64,000 nt of DNA from Acanthaster planci. Taxonomy: Eukaryota; Echinodermata; Asteroidea; Valvatida; Acanthasteridae. Location: assembly GCF_001949145.1 (NCBI RefSeq), contig NW_019091580.1, positions 112,998 to 176,997 of the forward strand. Direction: 5' to 3'. The translations under genes and the position numbers were made by a program. Below the pieces are notes generated by a model. The model was given only the letters and a program-made list of their open reading frames with translations, was not told the origin of the DNA and did no database searches. Positions 55,201 through 62,100 of the stretch are shown piece after piece; the first letter of the stretch is position 1, and each line of letters begins with the position of its first letter.

Positions 55201-56188
55201 GATTTTGGAAGTGGGGAGGGGGCAGGGATGGAAATGTCAGGGCATAGTATACACGCTGCATTGTCAGGCTAGCTGTTTACACATGTTTAACATGTTGAGA
55301 AATATGTACTTTAGGGAGAGATAATATTTTGCGAAGATACGGTTGTGAAGTTGTGAAATTAATAAAGTGTCTGTTTTCCATGTACATGTAATACATGGAT
55401 TTATTTATTGCAAAATGGTCAAGCCGATGTGTGATCAGTGTGGTTCCCTGGCCACAGATTTCCCAGACGTCTCTGTACATAAGTAGTTGGAATTATCGGG
55501 ACTGGTATCCAAAGCACCATAAACATTTGGTGCACGAATACGCTGCACCTGTTTTTATCATGTGACATATGGCCACAAGAGAATGCAGGTGTGTAGGGAT
55601 CACCGAGGGATAAGCTGAGAGGTGAGGATGGTAGAATGTACATGTACCTCATTTTTTGCCAGTAACATGTGAAACGCTACAAAATACAATCGATAACAGT
55701 AGTTCCATATAGGTTAGCTACTATTAATAGGGTCTTTAGGGGGAGAATTTGCTTTAAAGCAAATGCAAACGGATGTTTTATCTGGTAGGATGACTGGGCG
55801 GCTTTCAAAATGCCATAGCATGCGTAACCATAGAAAAAAGGTGGAGTGCAGTAAGGTCGATGCATGGGGGAGTAAGCCTATCTTACTGTTCAGGAAGTAA
55901 TTCTGACATGTCTGAATCTAGTACTACTAGTACTGGCCTAGTACAGTAGCCTAAGTACTACTACTACTAGTGCTACGGTACGACGGACTAGGCCCTAGGC
56001 CTACTCAGCATACTCAGGGTAGGCCTAGGCCCTACAACCAGAACAAAAAAGCTAAATCTTCAAATACAAAATTCCCAAGACTTATTTACCACGTGAGTAA
56101 GTTTCAGCGTTCTGCCTGAGCTGGAAGCACTGTCAAATAATGAAAAAGCTGTCAAAACGCCCGCGACGAGGACAATGGGCGCAGCCAT
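10087..56188 (-). CDS. ACP2-like: Histidine acid phosphatase, membrane-anchored (lysosomal/prostatic family), split gene
   Basis: Ten coding exons give 442 residues (terminal exon 13607-13435) or 447 residues (terminal exon 10274-10087), close to the usual 420 or so. The family hydrolyses phosphomonoesters at acid pH through a phosphohistidine intermediate, in the lysosome lumen or outside the cell. Residues 1-24 form a signal peptide. RHGNRSP at 36-42 is the RHGxRxP catalytic signature. Arg101 in [10 protein letters not shown] matches the second catalytic arginine, and His282-Asp283 is the HD proton-donor pair. The family phrases PPEGW, WQPIPI, LPLWA and the C-terminal LYQEGDKSYTVDV block are all present in order. 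N-glycosylation sequons include Asn90, Asn195, Asn200 and Asn327. A membrane segment ends each isoform. Introns 1-5 and 7 are phase 0, introns 6 and 9 phase 1, intron 8 phase 2. No stop or frameshift was found in the joined exons, despite introns full of mobile elements. Confidence 0.92.
10275..13434 (-). other. Sequence between the two alternative terminal exons
   Basis: Intron for the 10b form, and downstream or 3' UTR sequence for the 10a form. No other exon was recognised. A 28-bp unit is tandemly duplicated at 13118-13173, and a T run lies at 13326-13343. ATTAAA on minus near 13049-13054 is a weak candidate polyadenylation signal for the 10a form, about 380 bases past its stop. Confidence 0.4.
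13118..13173. repeat. Two-copy 28-bp tandem repeat
   Basis: The unit starting ATGCAGAAAATCTAACACC occurs twice back to back (13118-13145 and 13146-13173) with only the final base differing. This looks like a recent local duplication. Confidence 0.85.
13435..13607 (-). CDS. ACP2-like: Acid phosphatase terminal exon 10a: membrane segment and basic tail
   Basis: The acceptor AATCTTTTGCAG precedes GC, so joining to exon 9 again gives Gly386 and keeps frame. Residues 397-415 form a hydrophobic helix ([19 protein letters not shown]). The tail begins RKGCKF, with a membrane-proximal Cys that could be acylated, and ends [14 protein letters not shown] before a TAG. It lacks the acidic cluster and the FRLLGHV element of exon 10b. 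The predicted protein is 442 residues. This exon is nearer to exon 9, so its use requires polyadenylation before 10b. Confidence 0.82.
14150..15130. repeat. 70-71-bp minisatellite array with assembly gap
   Basis: G-rich units containing GGGATGATGAGATGGAAGGG repeat at 14941, 15011 and 15082, a period of 70-71 bp. More diverged units lie at 14150-14408. The array flanks a run of N at 14409-14931, so the true length is unknown. Long open frames across it are artefacts of the repeat and the Ns. Confidence 0.9.
14409..14931. other. Assembly gap (N)
   Basis: 523 undetermined bases inside the minisatellite. Confidence 0.99.
16377..18642 (-). pseudogene. Degraded transposase-like gene (TDS-SQYRN / SHGK family)
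   Basis: Read on minus from 18642. It opens with a Lys/Arg-rich N terminus ([35 protein letters not shown]). [20 protein letters not shown] and [15 protein letters not shown] follow (18035-17742), then [14 protein letters not shown] and [14 protein letters not shown] (about 17640-17540). [20 protein letters not shown] with HW lies at about 17215-17155, and [10 protein letters not shown] near 16950-16980. [20 protein letters not shown] lies at about 16870-16810. This is the motif order of a large uncharacterised family of transposon-borne proteins in invertebrates and fish. The conserved Asp residues in MDFSEN and TDS fit an RNase H-like nuclease fold, which is inference. At least four frameshifts or stops show it is inactive. 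It sits in phosphatase intron 9, same strand. Confidence 0.6.
20009..20285. repeat. Second patch of the 14-15 kb minisatellite
   Basis: Contains TTGATAGTATGGGGGTG and GGAGATGGATGGGGTGATGA, the same phrases as the array at 14150-15130, in diverged copies. It lies about 5 kb away in the same intron. Confidence 0.75.
20730..20935 (-). CDS. ACP2-like: Acid phosphatase exon 9
   Basis: 206 bases. Acceptor TACCCCAATAG; donor AACACAG/GTATGT. The first base completes Lys317, then [16 protein letters not shown] aligns with the VEMYFRNE segment of mammalian acid phosphatases. KLRLPG, CTVDHFF and the final Cys-containing stretch close the lumenal domain. It carries the Asn327 sequon. The last base G starts Gly386, shared by both terminal exons. 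Confidence 0.92.
21341..24680 (-). mobile_element. DIRS-type retrotransposon relic A, split by a LINE
   Basis: The left end (21341-21690) is an inverted-repeat hairpin like those of the other DIRS copies here. Tyrosine recombinase fragments follow on minus: the C-terminal part at 22130-21849 ([32 protein letters not shown], with the HxxR arginine changed) and the middle at 22485-22240 ([17 protein letters not shown]). The N-terminal part extends to about 22675 ([13 protein letters not shown]). The opposite terminus reappears at 24480-24680 and is the inverted counterpart of 21390-21520. Gag, RT and RNase H are missing. Frameshifts show it is dead. Confidence 0.7.
22680..24420 (+). mobile_element. 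5'-truncated LINE (CR1/L2/jockey-like) inserted in DIRS relic A
   Basis: Plus strand. It starts within the linker before reverse transcriptase ([13 protein letters not shown]) and contains RT blocks at 23230-23607: [27 protein letters not shown] and WFTSYLS. In the next frame are [19 protein letters not shown]. The catalytic YADD position is lost (LYAKYL). The C-terminal tail ([20 protein letters not shown] at 24056-24115) ends at FKNQLP. The 3' end is AATAAATAAATAGATAAG near 24400-24420, typical of LINEs with a short-repeat tail. Frameshifts near 23450 and 23590 and an internal deletion make it inactive. Confidence 0.75.
25438..25544 (-). CDS. ACP2-like: Acid phosphatase exon 8 (catalytic His-Asp)
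   Basis: 107 bases. Acceptor TTATCATTTCAG, donor AA/GTAAGACC. The exon opens exactly at His282-Asp283, the HD pair that donates the proton to the leaving group. [14 protein letters not shown] and IELYQEGD match the family phrase around the conserved cysteine. Phase 0 in, phase 2 out. Confidence 0.93.
25775..26110. repeat. DIRS B terminal hairpin (inverted and complementary repeats)
   Basis: The arm at 25775-25830 (TGTGTGGGTCGGGGTCTAC; CTACCCAAACAGTCACTACA) is the inverted match of 26005-26060, with about 165 bp between. A further direct CTACCCAAACAGTCACTACA lies at 26075-26095. Comparable hairpins end DIRS relics A and D. Confidence 0.8.
26290..26884 (-). pseudogene. DIRS B tyrosine recombinase, C-terminal part
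   Basis: Minus strand, 26884 to 26290. [19 protein letters not shown] carries the first catalytic Arg. [20 protein letters not shown] precedes [18 protein letters not shown] with the His-x-x-Arg box, and [10 protein letters not shown] carries the candidate nucleophilic Tyr. All core R...HxxR...Y residues are present. A frameshift near 26630 joins the two open stretches. It connects in frame to 29817-29427 once the inserted element is ignored. Confidence 0.8.
26890..29421. mobile_element. 2532-bp TIR element of unknown family inserted in DIRS recombinase
   Basis: Bounded by direct repeats CTTAG at 26885-26889 and 29422-29426, read as a 5-bp target duplication. The ends are inverted: left GTGCGACATCCATATTAT, right (complement) GCAAGACATCCATATTAT, with similarity continuing through a TATAAG/TATAGG block for about 29 positions, 25 of them equal. 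Removing the element plus one CTTAG restores the DIRS reading frame. Interior open frames are short and show no transposase, so it is probably non-autonomous. The left interior is unusually GC-rich (GCGCGGCGCGG). Family not recognised. Confidence 0.8.
29427..29817 (-). pseudogene. DIRS B tyrosine recombinase, N-terminal part
   Basis: Contains [40 protein letters not shown] and [20 protein letters not shown], the core-binding region of DIRS recombinases. The frame runs straight into the TIR element at 29421 and continues at 26884 on its far side. Confidence 0.8.
29750..30517 (-). pseudogene. DIRS B RNase H domain
   Basis: 255-codon open stretch. [33 protein letters not shown] and [11 protein letters not shown] are the catalytic blocks of DIRS-type RNase H, with the expected acidic residues. 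The downstream [18 protein letters not shown] and [12 protein letters not shown] are the usual connection to the recombinase. It is open for its whole length, but isolated by stops from RT. Confidence 0.85.
30840..31345 (-). pseudogene. DIRS B reverse transcriptase remnant
   Basis: [20 protein letters not shown] and [20 protein letters not shown] match the RT fingers and palm of DIRS elements. The catalytic motif YLDDSLI lies at about 31041-31021, directly after a TAG stop at 31044-31042. [11 protein letters not shown] and [10 protein letters not shown] are the thumb side. The part N-terminal to YFAAIH is missing. Confidence 0.8.
32437..32519 (-). CDS. ACP2-like: Acid phosphatase exon 7
   Basis: 83 bases, not visible as a long open frame. 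Acceptor CATCGCACAG, donor [29 protein letters not shown] and STKMYMYSA align with the mammalian segment ending in LVYSA just before the His-Asp pair; the next exon begins with that pair. Phase 1 in, phase 0 out. Confidence 0.9.
33165..33291 (-). CDS. ACP2-like: Acid phosphatase exon 6
   Basis: 127 bases. Acceptor TTCATGCATTACAG, donor [26 protein letters not shown] aligns without a gap to the mammalian LRLPPWASPQ region when joined to exon 5; [10 protein letters not shown] follows. A second AG at 33324 would lengthen the exon but breaks the frame from exon 5. Phase 0 in, phase 1 out. Confidence 0.9.
33292..37130 (-). other. Intron 5 of the acid phosphatase gene
   Basis: 3.8-kb phase 0 intron. 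It contains a 20-nt-arm hairpin at 33585-33644 and related GGATTTTGAAGGATTGAGG motifs at 35121 and 35177. A G/T-rich stretch at 35.8-36.65 kb has unrecognised open frames. A 79-codon minus frame at 36956-36717 ([20 protein letters not shown]) looks protein-like, but I cannot name it. It may be another transposon relic. Confidence 0.6.
37131..37226 (-). CDS. ACP2-like: Acid phosphatase exon 5
   Basis: 96 bases, exactly 32 codons. Acceptor CTTTGCTTGCAG, donor [24 protein letters not shown] and [11 protein letters not shown] align with the FLDMVANETG ... VYDTLFCE region. Two sequons, NVT (Asn195) and NFT (Asn200). Phase 0 at both ends. Confidence 0.9.
37429..37521 (-). CDS. ACP2-like: Acid phosphatase exon 4
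   Basis: 93 bases, 31 codons. Acceptor TTTTACCTTCAG, donor [27 protein letters not shown] aligns gap-free with mammalian LLKFPLGPCPRYEQL, including the CPR motif. A closer AG at 37509 would remove five codons and break phase. Phase 0 at both ends. Confidence 0.9.
37983..38511 (-). pseudogene. DIRS D tyrosine recombinase fragments
   Basis: [15 protein letters not shown] keeps the His-x-x-Arg box; the upstream piece has [14 protein letters not shown] and matches the middle of copy B recombinase. Stops and frameshifts between 38249 and 38320 break it. The candidate Tyr region is scrambled. Confidence 0.7.
39583..41300 (-). pseudogene. DIRS D Gag-like region
   Basis: Pro/Ser/Thr-rich frames, with [19 protein letters not shown] at about 39890-39830, resembling the conserved Gag end of metazoan DIRS elements. 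A basic [13 protein letters not shown] stretch lies near 40460-40500. Frames overlap in several registers, indicating decay. Confidence 0.5.
42487..42735 (-). CDS. ACP2-like: Acid phosphatase exon 3 (second catalytic arginine)
   Basis: 249 bases, 83 codons. Acceptor GTGTTTATCAG, donor [54 protein letters not shown] and [12 protein letters not shown] are diagnostic of the family. Arg101 in VRST corresponds to the phosphate-binding arginine. NSS at Asn90 is a sequon. Phase 0 at both ends. Confidence 0.95.
43952..44231 (+). pseudogene. PHD-finger fragment with acidic leader, transposon-associated type
   Basis: One plus-strand frame reads [20 protein letters not shown], then [22 protein letters not shown], three stop codons around a His (taa at 44114, 44120 and 44123), then CVSLT and [12 protein letters not shown]. 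The Cys/His order (CxC, Cx4C, Hx2C, Cx2C) fits a C4HC3 PHD zinc finger, which reads histone tails. Such acidic-leader plus PHD modules occur near the ends of some invertebrate transposon ORFs. No start or downstream part is evident. The frame is kept through the stops, so the decay is by point mutation. Confidence 0.55.
45057..45681 (+). mobile_element. Probable solo or truncated gypsy-type LTR with primer-binding site
   Basis: Promoter-like TATATAAA at 45163-45170, AATAAA at 45426-45431, and an LTR-like CA end at 45661-45662. This is followed by TAGTGTCAGAAGTGGGA (45665-45681), which closely resembles the TGGTGTCAGAAGTGGGA primer-binding site of many gypsy elements. Little of the internal region follows. 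The left edge is a guess. The 82-codon frame inside is not considered real. Confidence 0.55.
46566..50600 (-). pseudogene. P-element/THAP9-like transposase, intron-containing and degraded
   Basis: Minus strand, N to C. HPAFMC and [11 protein letters not shown] come from 50595-50320. [14 protein letters not shown], after a shift, leads to [17 protein letters not shown] (50141-49905). [27 protein letters not shown] and [20 protein letters not shown] (49006-48600) follow. In the next frame are [40 protein letters not shown] and [14 protein letters not shown] (48578-48279). [19 protein letters not shown] (about 47880-47820) precedes [18 protein letters not shown] (about 47345-47292), and [20 protein letters not shown] closes it (46780-46700). 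These are the hallmarks of P-element transposases, including the CDGAS and CDVLHL acidic sites. Splice-like sites flank some blocks (donor after RFK at 47291, acceptor TTCTCTCAG near 46862). Several frameshifts point to a relic. Confidence 0.75.
51649..52962. mobile_element. 1.3-kb TIR element of unknown family
   Basis: Flanked by GTGTA at 51644-51648 and 52963-52967, read as a target duplication. Its ends start CAGGCCT in inverted orientation, and both contain an AGCCCA block 10-25 bp in. No transposase is visible; a short acidic frame ([17 protein letters not shown]) lies near 52725-52777. Probably non-autonomous; a hAT-like origin is only a guess. Confidence 0.5.
53032..53127 (-). CDS. ACP2-like: Acid phosphatase exon 2 (RHGxRxP active site)
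   Basis: 96 bases, 32 codons. Acceptor GAATTTCTGGCAG, donor [32 protein letters not shown] and [10 protein letters not shown] match the N-terminal catalytic region: His37 is the residue phosphorylated in the family, and Arg36 and Arg40 bind phosphate. A nearer AG at 53120 is rejected because it breaks phase with exon 1. Phase 0 at both ends. Confidence 0.95.
53802..53893. other. Assembly gap (N)
   Basis: 92 undetermined bases in intron 1. Confidence 0.99.
55915..56035. repeat. ACTACTAGT / TAGGCCTA palindrome-rich tract
   Basis: Repeated CTACTAGTACT, CCTAGTAC and TAGGCCTAGGCCCTA-like phrases fill about 120 bp immediately inside intron 1, some 55 bp past exon 1. Low-complexity sequence built from self-complementary words. 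Confidence 0.6.
56090..56188 (-). CDS. ACP2-like: Acid phosphatase exon 1 (start codon and signal peptide)
   Basis: 99 bases, 33 codons, ATG at 56188-56186 in the context [30 protein letters not shown] is a typical signal peptide core, followed by DSASSSG and the first strand RTLKLTHV, which joins IFRHG of exon 2. Donor CACGTG/GTAAAT. No in-frame upstream ATG is preferred. The 5' UTR and transcription start are not identified. Confidence 0.88.
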
Positions 56189-59100
56189 GTTCTAGACCGA
56201 TTGCAGACAACTTCATGAAACAGCGCCCTCCTTCGTCTGCTTTGGTCAACGCCAAATCCTGACGAAAGTAAAGTGTGTAAGGTTTCTTGTGCAATAAACC
56301 GTGTCTACAAGTCAGTGTAGTCAGCGACAACGAATAGGTCTTCAGAACCGTTTGGGAACTTTGCAGCTCTTTATAAATCCTACAAAACCAATATTTGGAG
56401 GAGAATAAAATATGTTATATTGTGAAGCCAGACTTCATTGAACACGATAAAAGAGAGGAAGCTGACCTTTCGGGAAGAGAATACTGTGGCCTTGGAGCAG
56501 CTTCGCCTTACCCAAAGAAAACTCGCGCGACATAATGCTCTAGTAATAGGGATCATTGTACAGATGTGGAACTTTAATTAAGTGGCCTGGCAAAAGTGGT
56601 TGGTTATATCACCGATTTGTGCCGTTATTTCAAAAACTTATGAGTGTATATCTGGAGTGTATTGATGTATTGGTGCAAGATGTCTTTTATGTCCACTAAG
56701 CAAATTAAGGGCTTGCCCCGAATCACGAAGTATATATAGCAACAGTGTCTTTAGTAAAGAGACTTCCAATTGTTGTATTCACACGAATTCAAAGAATTCA
56801 GTGTACCAGATTCAATGTGGCTCAAAAAGGCTTATTCTCGTCCTGTGCGCCGTACGCATACTATTCCCATTCCTATAGCTAAACTGGACCAGTCCAGTAG
56901 GCCTAAACGTCCGAGTTAGAAAAAACTTCATTCGCATTGCTGTTATATCCGTCAGCGTGTGTTAAAATGCTACAGCTACTTCCAATCATTTTATTATAAG
57001 AGAAAAAAAGAGGAGAAAACAAAGACAACACAGAACAAATTTAACTACAGTTTGCACCAATGGGCCTCAAGACTCGCGTTCCGGTTTCGGCCATAACTAA
57101 AACCAAGACCTTGACAAACCTAAAAGGAATGGATGCCATCTGCACAGTGACGCGGATCGATTTCTCAGCTGGCATAGCGACGGCTTCAGGGACTCACTCA
57201 CACTGATGGAAGATAAGAGGATTGACCCAGTAAACAGCTCTTGGCCAGTCTGACTATAGCCCGACCATGGTCTGACCCCCGTCTCTGAGGCAGGCGCCCT
57301 CATGGCTCCCCACCCCTTTCGATCATTCCAACGATGACTAAGGATCTCTTCCGAAGGTGGGAAGAACCCTATAGGGAATAAAACAAAACGAAGCAAACAA
57401 GACAAAAAAGGGGAGGGGTGTAGTGGTATCACCAACTCATCGAATGCTACTTTGATGCATGTGTTCGATTGGTGTAACTAGGCTTTCATGGAACGTGGAC
57501 ACATACTGTACACAGAAGGCTTGGATATTTGGCCGGCTACAAGGGTACTGTCCACTAATTCAAGCCCCACTGAAAACAGTGTAAAATCAGCACCGTTCAG
57601 GGCCCAATAGCATGCACGCCAACACCCCTGAGATTTCTGAAACACAAATGAAATTCTTGTCTGGTCACTTATCTGTCAATTTCTTTTCAATTTTTTGTGG
57701 GTTAACCAATTACATTTTTTAATTATTCCCACAAAACAAAATCATCCCCAAAAAGTGATTTTTGCGAAGTCTGATTGCAGCCATTTTTCAAGTGGCAACC
57801 CTCAACTTTAACGGGCACTTAGGACCATTTTTCAACCGTAGTTTTTAGCCCTCCTGCTCTCATATGAAAGCTCAAAGATCCAGGGAGTCGATCCTGGCAA
57901 CGATTTACACAATCTCACCATTTTGCGGGCCAAACAATCTCCTTTTTCAAAAGATACTGTGGGAGGCACTTTTAATGCTAATGAGCTGGTCAGAAATTCT
58001 CACTTGAATTAGTGGTCTGCACCCACAAGGCTGCAAAACACACGTGTGACCGTGGGAGTCGCCCACATGCGACTGCCGCCATTTCCCGTGCGTGTAAATG
58101 CCTGCCGTAGCCAATAATCCAGAGACGACACGCAAGTTAAACTGGAGTTGCTAGAAAAAAGTTGAGGGAGGGATACATGCCCCAACGAATGTCCAGGCCC
58201 ACGGGTGCCCCTCTCCTCGATTTCAAATCTAGCAACGAACAAAACCCACATACAAGCCACGGCACACTTCATGTGAAAAAAATATTATGCGCTTCCTCGA
58301 ATAAGCCCTTCTTCAGCTAATTCATTGGTTAAAATCTGTTCAGAACCGACACCGACTACAGCGTTTGGCTGCGACCTAAGGAACAAAGAAAACTCAGTGG
58401 GTGTGTTCGATTGCTTTCTAATGGAGGCGTTTGATAGATATTGCCCAGGAAATAGAATGGGTCATGTCCTAAACTCGTCTTTTCGGGAAAGATGAAATTT
58501 TGACAACCGTTTGTTTAATTATGCTAAACCTTTAATAGGCGGCCGGTTTAGCAATTAACTAGGTTAAGAAACCATCAAAATTCCATCGCCAATTTTAAAT
58601 CAATTAGGTGATGAATCAAAAGAAATAATGGTCTCCCCTTAAAGTAATCACTGGACCTCGAGGTTGATGCCTTCGTGGAATTGATGATCTCTCCGAGTCT
58701 CCGATCGCTTTCAGCCCGATCACCGCACCTCATCATCGGCCCCTGGGGGTAAGCGGCCGTGCGTGCCCCCCAGTATGTCGTCGGCGGATCGCTCACTCAT
58801 TTCGCCCCTTGCTCGATGAAATACAATAGCCCAGGCAATAATCCAGGCCAACACGTACTCATAAATCTTCCACTAATTGATTTACCTGATTTTTTGGATG
58901 GGGCGACGAGATTTAAAAAACTGGGTTTTCGTCGGCGCTTGCCGTGTGAAATCGAAGGGAAAAGGCTGCATCGCCTCACGTGACAAAGCCCACCATTGTT
59001 TTCCATTAATTTCGGGCAAAGAGCGTGTGTTTAAATCACATTTTAAGATGTCATCTCTAAATTCCATGTCATTTCTTTTGTTAAGTGTATTTCATAGAAT

Positions 59101-62100
59101 GCATATTGTTGTGTAAACATAGTTTGAACCGTCTAAACAGAATTGCCCAAATATGGAACTGTTATGAAAAAAGGTTAACATTAAAATTCAAATTAGTCAA
59201 ATGACTTTGTAGAGTTTGATGGCACCGATTAGTACTCTGACATTACGTTTTGAATATTATTCAGAACTTATAATTTTTTTCAAAAGTCAGAATACTTCTC
59301 TGTGTAGGAGCACTACAGATGTTCATTACCTAATTGCCCAAGCGCTAAGCGACAGCCACTCGAGAACCAATTTTATGTCTTGTGCAGGACATGACGTTTG
59401 GCTGGTAACCTATTTTGCTAAGTAAGAGTTTTCGGCTATCACTTAATTCTTGTGGCTTTCATCGTGTTTCGTGAACCCCCCCCCCCGCGCCATACGCGTA
59501 TCAATGGGAAGCAGTGCTGGAAGGCCGACCACGTTCCATATCCAGCGCCTACATAAACCAAGAACCTTAAGACAGTCTCCTGTATCATTGCGAATGCCAA
59601 CTGGCTTTGCATTGTAGGAAACTCCATGGTATTACCATGGTACAACTTATGTTCTGAGAGGTTGACTGTGGTCTTCTACGAATGGGGTAGATTTGAGCGG
59701 GAAATTGGAGGGGGGGTGGTGGGGGTGACCCCCCTGGAAATTTGAAAACGGGTGGGGGGGCTGACACCATACGACATTATATAGGGGGCAACGTTCATGA
59801 TACATATGTACATCAGCGTGCATTCCTGCAGAATCTTTTATCAAAAGGGCATTTTATGACTGTTTAAATTACTTTCCGTATAGCCCTTTTTGAGTGTTAT
59901 TGAATACATTTTGGTTGTTGGGAAGTCCACCTCATCGTATGATTTAAACGATGCGCTCTGCAATCTTTCGTAGCAGCATTCCCTGACACGTATCTTCAAT
60001 TCACGGGCGTAATTTGCTTGACGAAAGACGGGCTAATAGTGGACTTGTAACGACACGTCTAAACACCTTACAAATACCATCTGATAAAAAAAACACCAGG
60101 AACATTCCACCAAATTTCGATGTGATTTTGGTTTGGGAAGAAAAAAAAATACTCGATGGATCCCCAACGTATTTGCTGACAGACGGTTTATTGACCCACC
60201 AGTCGACAAATCTTGTTTTCAAATTTGCTTCAGTTCGTTCAAGCCTGTCTGAAGGACATTGCCACGTTTCATTCCGATCACGTCTGTCTCTGATTAGACT
60301 TCAGACATTTGGGCTGTTCACCCTTCGTCATGCGTCGTTATCCTCGGGTTGCTACATAAGTTTTGAAAAGTAAAACATGTAACCACAGTGGTTCGCTACG
60401 CACACAAAAACATTGAATCATTGTGACAGATATTAGCCGCTCCTGGTTCCCTGCAGAGTATTTGTTTACGGCACAAAAATTTACCTAAACTTTTTTTTTG
60501 TCGACAGTGTAAAGGTAGAGGCACACACAAAAATCGACGTAATACTGGTACAGGAAGTATAACTACAAATAATTTGCAGGATTTTCATTATTACCAGTAA
60601 TATGAATGATATCAATATGAAAGCTAGGAACAAGCAAACAAAACAGAGAAACAAACACAGACTCAAACGAACATAAACTCAATGTCTACTGACGAGCTCA
60701 ATAACTTCCAGATTGTTCACGTCACACAAGCAACTCTTTGTGTCTGTCAAAAAAGATCGCAATCTTCAGTTAGAGATGATTCAAATCGGAGGCGAGCTAG
60801 ACATGGCGGGTTTAATTCCCCAGCCCAGGATAAGAGAGGTTTTAATTTTTGGTCATCATGCAGAAAAACGACGCTACCCCCAAGGTTGCTCCCAGGCCCA
60901 ATGCACTCTCTTCCCCAGATGACACCAGGCGCACTCGTCTACTTTCCAAGATGCGCCGGATTACGCACCCGGTCATGGTCAAGGATTCTTCAATTTATAA
61001 GCCTGCTGAGCATCGCGTTAAGTACCTGGAGGGGTATGAGAACCAGTCTCTGAGCGACGGAGGGAAAGCTACGAGATGTGATCCTGATGGCGAGGGGACC
61101 TATTGTCCCTGGGATTAGGCCCAGGCGTTGGGGCATCACGTCCTCCAGAGTTCCTCGCTGTCTGCGGGGTTGGTGAGCGGACAGCCATGGTTTCCTCATC
61201 AGCACGACAACCGCATCATCAAATCAAAAAGGGGTGGGTGGATATTGAGATTACCGTGATGCAACCTGGAGAATCTTTGGCATGAAGCAAAAAGTCTTTG
61301 TTGGGTTCGCCTATATTCATTTCCAGTGTTGTAGGTCCTTTATTGAAGTTATTCCCAAGCCCCTCGTGGTGGGACATCAAGACTTGAAAATCAGAAGTAC
61401 ATTGTGTATGAGAGGACGCCTTCATTTTCGCCAGGACATTTGAACTAATATCAGCGAAACTAGTGTGCTGTACGTCCATCTTTCAGTGGACGGCATCGAG
61501 TCTGGGAATACATGTGCAAAATGCTAAACATTGTTAATACGTGGGAAGGCTGATTCTGGGTGGAAAATGGTCCTTGTAATTGAACAGCGGAACCTTAGCC
61601 TCAGTCTGGGGACTTTTTGGTGGGGACTAAATCTCGTAGACAAGGGGGAGGTGGCAATAACTGGCCTCCTACATTGGATCGAGTCGATTGAGGAGTGCTT
61701 CGGTATACCCATGCACGTACAACAGGGAGCAGCTGCTTTGTGTCAGATTTGGGGACGTTTGTCTCTCAACTTGGCTGTATGAAAGAAGACCTACACCTTG
61801 CATTATTTGGAATGCGCGCTTTCTTCTCCTGCCGCATCTTGACTCGCACGCCTTAACTTTGTTTTATGACATTCAATGTTACAAAATTCAGCCTATCGCC
61901 GTGAGTCAAGTCAGTTTGGCACGGGGGGGTATGTTAAACATTTAGCCATAAAACTGATCTTGAAAATAATAGGGTATGCGGGTTCTCCCCGAAGAAATCG
62001 GCTTTCCTGGGATCGATCTTTTTAAAACATGGTACGCATGGCAAAAGTGTCATTATGAGTACAAGTACATATACATCTGTGCAGTTGCAGAGCATTGAGA

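Larger units (their letters stand above)
53128..56089 (-). other. Intron 1 of the acid phosphatase gene
   Basis: 3.0-kb phase 0 intron with an assembly gap at 53802-53893. A CTGTCCCC-rich low-complexity patch lies near 54307-54440, and a palindrome-rich tract near 55915-56035. No other gene recognised. Confidence 0.75.

Noticed and set aside
57097-57435. 112-codon minus frame as a protein-coding gene
   Set aside because: No recognisable motif; splice-like borders allow at most a noncoding exon hypothesis, given as a low-interest finding.
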